Below, piece by piece: positions 60,980 through 64,000 of a stretch of 64,000 bases of DNA. Each line of letters opens with the position of its first letter. The first letter of the stretch is position 1. The stretch comes from Lamellibrachia columna (taxonomy: Eukaryota; Annelida; Polychaeta; Sabellida; Siboglinidae): contig OY759274.1 of the NCBI GenBank assembly GCA_963662155.1, positions 37,370,965 through 37,434,964 of the forward strand, written 5' to 3'. The position numbers and the translations under genes are program-made. The notes below the pieces were generated by a model. It was not told the DNA's origin. It did no database searches and worked only from the letters and a program-made list of their open reading frames with translations.

Positions 60980-62659
60980 GTACAATAACATTATTGACAA
61001 CAGTAATATTTGTTTCATAACTTTGAGTACATTTAACAGCCTTTGAGCTGTCTCTTTCCTTGTTGCTAATGTTGTTACTTTCTTCTTTGTGCTAGAAGTC
61101 TGGCATGAGGCTGGCATGAGATACTGATCAGCAATTTTTTTCCTTCTCCTTGTGTAATTTTTTGTAAACTTAAAATTGATTGTAAACTTAAAATTGTTTG
61201 TGTGTTGTGTTTATTTAGCAGTTCACAGTAGCAATTTGCTTGCCATAACACCCTTAACCAGGGTGTACACCATCAAAATTACCCAGAATGTACATCACAT
61301 GCATGACATTAGGAATGCCAGCAATGGCTGATAAAGATTCCAGTAGTTGTGTTGCATTCAAAATCAATTTACCATTTGGAATATATGTGTGACATCATAG
61401 TGAACCACAACGTGCTGTAGTTACGGAACTTATCTATAAATATATACTGACTGAGCCGGGGCAGATTTTGAGAGCTGACTTAATTAATATGAGTTGACCT
61501 AATTAATTAATAAGAGTTCACCTAATTAATTAACAAGAGTTCACCTTATTAATTAATAAGGTTACCTTATTAATTAATAATACTTACATTGATGTATGTC
61601 TCCCTCATTGTATTTTCATAAATTAATTTACATTTTGGCTCGATCATAAGAAACTGAACAAATAAAAACTATGGTTGTTGCTGCGTACACCTCCCCCCCC
61701 CTTAAATCCATGCACAGTTAGCCTACACGAGAAAGAATCAGCTAAATAAAGTATTATTATAGGCCCTGTATCGCAAGTACAGTCGTGATCCAGCCCGATC
61801 ACCCATGCAGTGGAGCAACGCTCAGAGGGCAGGCTTCACCGACGCAAAGAAACCCTGGCTACCAATTCACCCAAACTTCCTGGATGCCAATGTTGAAGTA
61901 AGTGATACTATCACAGTTTTGCCACCTCTATGCATTTTTATGTAGACTGCATTTAGAGGGTATGTTTTCTGACAATCCTATGCACACGTGATATATCTGA
62001 CAATGCTACGCATTGCTTAGGCATATATGACACTATGTATGACAATCCTACACAGCAAGGCCGTACCAATGCCTACACCCCCTCCAATTCGAATTTCGAA
62101 TTTTATAAATGTTGGCAACCCTTCTATCCATACACCCCTGTTGGTCCAACTTGAGATGTCTTGATGAACCGGGCATTTTCAGGAGAGGGTTGTTCTTGAC
62201 ACTCAGAACCCAGATTTTAACTGTATTCATTCTCACAACCTTGAAAGACAACTGGTAAGCATGGGAGTGATTTTCTTATTTCAGAAACAAAAATCTGCCA
62301 GTCTGTCATCAATAAAACTTTACCAGACTTTGGCGAGCCTGAGGAAGGAGCCAGCATTCCATCATGGCCGCATTCAGAACACCATCGTCACTGACAACAT
62401 CTACTCGTTCCTTCGATTCGCCCGCGATCAGACACCCTACTTTGTTGTGATGAATTTTGGAAATGAGGCTGCGACTCATGACTATACGATCTCAGCTGGG
62501 GTCCAATACGCGGACATAGTCGCACACGCTGCTGGAGATATTTCTACACTTCAGCAGCGAGCAAAATCGCGCCAAGTTGACCTTGAGAAGTTGACCTTGC
62601 AGCCTGGCGAGGGTGTTGTTGTTAAATTAGTTTTTGATTTGAACGGAGTTGTGGTATAA
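51574..62659 (+). CDS. SLC3 amino-acid transporter heavy chain (rBAT/4F2hc-like), 10 exons
   Basis: Type II membrane glycoprotein that pairs with an SLC7 light chain and brings it to the plasma membrane. Exons: 51574-52069, 52783-52962, 54278-54444, 55114-55239, 55795-55920, 56335-56450, 58393-58576, 60685-60870, 61763-61897, 62285-62659 (2091 nt, 696 aa; rBAT is of similar length). All junctions are GT-AG and in phase. Residues 1-95 are cytosolic and acidic/basic; the single membrane segment is about 96-116; the rest is an alpha-amylase-like barrel: [59 protein letters not shown]. Catalytic Asp/Glu/Asp positions are A340, D409 and N470, so no glycosidase activity is expected. No cysteine lies near the membrane. 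I cannot separate SLC3A1 from SLC3A2 type by eye. Confidence 0.92.
52783..52962 (+). CDS. SLC3 exon 2
   Basis: Acceptor CACTTTGCAG|GCCTG, donor AGAG|GTTTGT, phase 1 at both ends. Carries [17 protein letters not shown] and the amylase-type block [10 protein letters not shown]…[18 protein letters not shown]. Confidence 0.9.
53000..54200. other. SLC3 intron 2, no features seen
   Basis: AT-rich intronic sequence with short homopolymers. Short frames near 53521-53736 carry no motif. Nothing else supported. Confidence 0.5.
54278..54444 (+). CDS. SLC3 exon 3
   Basis: Acceptor GCTTTTCAG|GCATG, donor CTGG|GTATGG. Contains conserved region [17 protein letters not shown] (N236-H237) and YYTWHKGRR, plus an NGT glycosylation sequon. 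Confidence 0.9.
54650..54990 (-). mobile_element. LINE C-terminal fragment in SLC3 intron 3
   Basis: Minus strand reads [30 protein letters not shown] and, in another frame, [17 protein letters not shown], the end of an RTE-like polymerase. Related to the 8567-8730 piece (RGKPLKRWSDQIKR). Confidence 0.55.
55114..55239 (+). CDS. SLC3 exon 4
   Basis: Acceptor GTGTTCTAG|ATGAG, donor CAAG|GTAGTC, phase 0. Contains [12 protein letters not shown] and the block [17 protein letters not shown], conserved in the family as LxxFxxxQPDLNxxxP. Confidence 0.9.
55795..55920 (+). CDS. SLC3 exon 5 (lost nucleophile)
   Basis: Acceptor TTTATTTTAG|AGCAT, donor [30 protein letters not shown] aligns with the family's G(V/I)DGFRxDA block; the nucleophile Asp is Ala340. 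A Glu/Pro-rich loop follows (DEPEPEEEG). Confidence 0.88.
56335..56450 (+). CDS. SLC3 exon 6
   Basis: Acceptor TCTGTTGCAG|GGTGA, donor AAAAT|GTAAGT (phase 2). Encodes [20 protein letters not shown] and a lysine-rich end TLKGKKK. Confidence 0.88.
56711..56795. repeat. (TA)n microsatellite in SLC3 intron 6
   Basis: About 42 uninterrupted TA units; the YIYIYI frame is an artefact. Confidence 0.95.
57000..57395. repeat. TGTGTTGTTGTTA-type minisatellite in SLC3 intron 6
   Basis: About 26 units of 12-15 bp (TATGTGTGTTGTTGT and TATGTGTGTTGTCGC variants), with regional blocks of the GTCGC variant. It opens long low-complexity frames on both strands ([16 protein letters not shown]) that are not genes. 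Confidence 0.93.
58393..58576 (+). CDS. SLC3 exon 7 (all three cysteines)
   Basis: Acceptor GGGCCACAG|AGTTC (weak pyrimidine tract but phase-correct), donor GGATG|GTGAGT. Begins [11 protein letters not shown], where active glycosidases have LxGE/LLAE. Contains the protein's only three Cys (LCHQLM, KCGGRC). Confidence 0.82.
58758..58985. repeat. 44-46-bp tandem repeat, about 5 copies
   Basis: AATATGTACAGTCGGATTAA followed by TAAGAGTGCGTGAATAGTTT and AAGT repeats about five times in SLC3 intron 7, with one shortened unit. Confidence 0.88.
59023..59640 (+). mobile_element. CR1-like reverse transcriptase fragment in SLC3 intron 7
   Basis: [71 protein letters not shown] and [10 protein letters not shown] in order, with stops at 59381 and 59596. 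Very close to the RT at 48694-49317, so same family. It is cut off inside the QGSVL block and joined to a different LINE at about 59641. Confidence 0.82.
59645..60030 (+). mobile_element. 3' end of a second LINE family
   Basis: [20 protein letters not shown] and [10 protein letters not shown] are standard last-domain motifs of Jockey/CR1-group polymerases. Ends in GTTCATTATTATTAT, a TAT-rich tail. Fused directly to the preceding CR1 fragment. Confidence 0.65.
60481..60734 (+). repeat. 127-bp tandem duplication over the exon 8 acceptor
   Basis: 60481-60607 and 60608-60734 are near-identical: intron end, the TTCTTGTCTCATAG acceptor and the first 50 bases of exon 8 (to GGGAGAGAAAT). The upstream copy has CTTAG for CTCAG and TGGAAGAAGG for CGGAGGAAGG, and runs into a stop if read through. 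Confidence 0.92.
60685..60870 (+). CDS. SLC3 exon 8
   Basis: Acceptor TGTCTCATAG|CTCAG, donor GACCA|GTAAGT. Begins LSDQNKGR where active members have GNHDxxR (third catalytic Asp is Asn470), then [17 protein letters not shown], strongly conserved. The acceptor region and first 50 bases are duplicated just upstream. Confidence 0.9.
60938..60978. repeat. (GT)n microsatellite
   Basis: About 17 GT units just past exon 8 of SLC3. Confidence 0.92.
61478..61585. repeat. 26-27-bp TTAATTAAT-rich repeat
   Basis: TTAATTAATAAGAGTTCACC-type units, four copies, in SLC3 intron 8. Confidence 0.85.
61763..61897 (+). CDS. SLC3 exon 9
   Basis: Acceptor TTATTATAG|GCCCT, donor TTGAA|GTAAGT. Contains [20 protein letters not shown], the canonical RxPMQWx…AGF block, and PWLPIHPNF. 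Confidence 0.92.
62285..62659 (+). CDS. SLC3 exon 10 (terminal)
   Basis: Acceptor TTATTTCAG|AAACA. Encodes 124 residues: [36 protein letters not shown] and the C-terminal beta domain ending [13 protein letters not shown], then TAA. Confidence 0.92.
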   Translation, partial: KQKSASLSSIKLYQTLASLRKEPAFHHGRIQNTIVTDNIYSFLRFARDQTPYFVVMNFGNEAATHDYTISAGVQYADIVAHAAGDISTLQQRAKSRQVDLEKLTLQPGEGVVVKLVFDLNGVVV

Positions 62660-64000
62660 GCAGAAACAGAGATAGTGTGACAGCATTTGTTAAACACACT
62701 GGATGTTTCCCCAGGTTGAAATCCTTACACTAAAGCCATGAGGCTGAATTTAAATGTTTGAAACCTACAAGTAATGGTCTACCTATATCCGAGTATAGTT
62801 TTCATATTAGCCTGAAACAAGTTTGCTGTTTCTGGTTAAAGCAGATTGCTAAAATGGTGCTGTGGAAACTAATATACATTTGTAGAAGAGCTGCTCTCTA
62901 TATATAAAAATTCATGAACAAATGTATAGGTTAACTTGGCAACAACTGTTGAAAAAAATATGTTGAAAGAAGTCAACATTATTGAGATTATATTTGACTA
63001 ATGGTCACCAGGTGGCACCACCTCACATTCGACCAAGAAATCAGCTACCAAGAAGCATTTATTTGTCTCAACAACATTCTTTTTTATTTGTACCGAATCT
63101 TGTTTTTGTTCTATAAAACAAGAAGAAGAACAAAACAAAACTAGAACAAATTTATGGTCAGTGTGAACTATGTCTACGGGCCGGGAGACAAACTCCTACT
63201 AAGACCAAATTTGGTAACTCCTGTAGGAACTACCCTATTTTTACTTACTTAGAAACCTGATACATTATACAAAACTCTTCACATGATAATAATTATTGCA
63301 TCATTACTCCAAACAAATTGCCGTATCCATTAATACTAATATTTTTCCGTTGCACCACTACATGGTAGGATCGGTTACTAGCCTTGCCCCACTTTGCGAA
63401 ATCCTAGGTGCATGCACCTTAGAATCTGGAGATGTTTTGGTGTTGTGTTTGTTTAGATATGCAAAGATATGAAGGAAAATACGATAGTGATTATTAGCGA
63501 AAAACTTAAGTCATAAATGAGTGACATTGTGAATACATAAAACATACATTTGACAACTTTGCAAGTTGACTCTACAGATCACAGCATAGGAACTTTGAAG
63601 AGGAATATACTTACAGGAAAATTTATAAGCGTACAGTTGGTTTTGCATTCAAGAAAATGCTTTTGGGTTTGTTACTGTGGTTATCGTACTCTTTTGTATA
63701 TGAAAGTTCATTATTTTAATAAAACATTTTGAGGAGTTACAGTAAAATGTGAGCTACAGTAAAATGTTCTCTGTAAAAGAAATAATCACATTCTGGAATA
63801 TTACACACAGAAGTCAGTCTTAGGGTAGATGAAAGTAGTACAATTATGTATTTTCTATAATATTTTATATATGACAAGTATATTGTGCTTCACCATTTGC
63901 TGACATGAACTATTTGGTTTATGTATACGCACACAACGCATTCATACAAGCATACACAAAGTTATCACCTGCATGGTAGGCTTTTGAATTGTTATTTGTA
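62660..64000 (+). other. SLC3 3' UTR and downstream
   Basis: No coding frame with motifs. An AATAAA at 63718-63723, about 1.06 kb past the stop, is the best poly(A) candidate; others may exist. Nothing else is seen to the window end. Confidence 0.5.
63718..63723 (+). terminator. Candidate poly(A) signal of SLC3
   Basis: AATAAA in a TTTTAATAAAACATTTTGAG context, on the gene's strand, downstream of the stop codon. Confidence 0.45.

Overview
This is a stretch of AT-rich animal nuclear DNA: GT-AG introns, tRNA-derived repeats, decayed non-LTR retrotransposons and many microsatellites and minisatellites. The three recognisable host genes and the CR1-like and RTE-like elements fit an invertebrate, most likely marine (mollusc-like or amphioxus-like). 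The sequence alone does not fix the phylum. No rRNA, CRISPR or bacterial operon structure is present.

Host genes. (1) Minus strand, 8079 to 2963: a complete three-exon glyoxylate/hydroxypyruvate reductase (GRHPR), 359 aa, with a mitochondrial-type leader and all catalytic residues. Broken copies of its first exon flank it on the same strand near 0.8-1.5 kb and 12.3-13.3 kb. A degenerate, oppositely oriented GRHPR-like piece lies in its second intron, so this is the remnant of a duplicated locus. (2) Minus strand, 31772 to 29133: three phase-compatible exons of a proteolipid M6/PLP-family membrane protein. The first codon exon and the fourth membrane segment were not found. (3) Plus strand, 51574 to 62659: a complete ten-exon SLC3 (rBAT/4F2hc-like) amino-acid transporter heavy chain, 696 aa. 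Every intron phase joins cleanly. Its glucosidase catalytic residues are replaced and it has no juxtamembrane cysteine.

Mobile DNA fills much of the rest. 8.5-9.8 kb holds an RTE-like reverse transcriptase fragment. 11.3-12.1 kb is an 836-bp palindrome. 13.98-23.2 kb is one minus-strand LINE (ORF1, endonuclease, reverse transcriptase) expanded in two ways: a 35-bp piece of its own coding sequence has amplified about 65 times (15.47-17.75 kb), and a 3.77-kb pogo-type DNA transposon with TA target sites has inserted (17763-21531). The transposon carries a decayed CENP-B-type HTH/DDE transposase followed by an OTU-protease-like region and a C-terminal zinc finger. It also carries a 24-bp array built from its terminal motif and a tRNA-Ser-like sequence. 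37.75-41.67 kb is a CR1-like element with a PHD-finger ORF1. 46.97-51.34 kb is a different CR1-like element, with an esterase-type ORF1, that contains two further LINE insertions. Smaller LINE pieces sit in introns of the SLC3 gene.

Tandem arrays with 15-, 18-, 24-, 31-, 34-, 35-, 48- and 73-bp units are scattered throughout. The stretches 24.7-28.8, 31.8-37.6 and 41.7-46.9 kb hold little that can be assigned. No alignment or database search was possible; family calls rest on motifs and exon phase.
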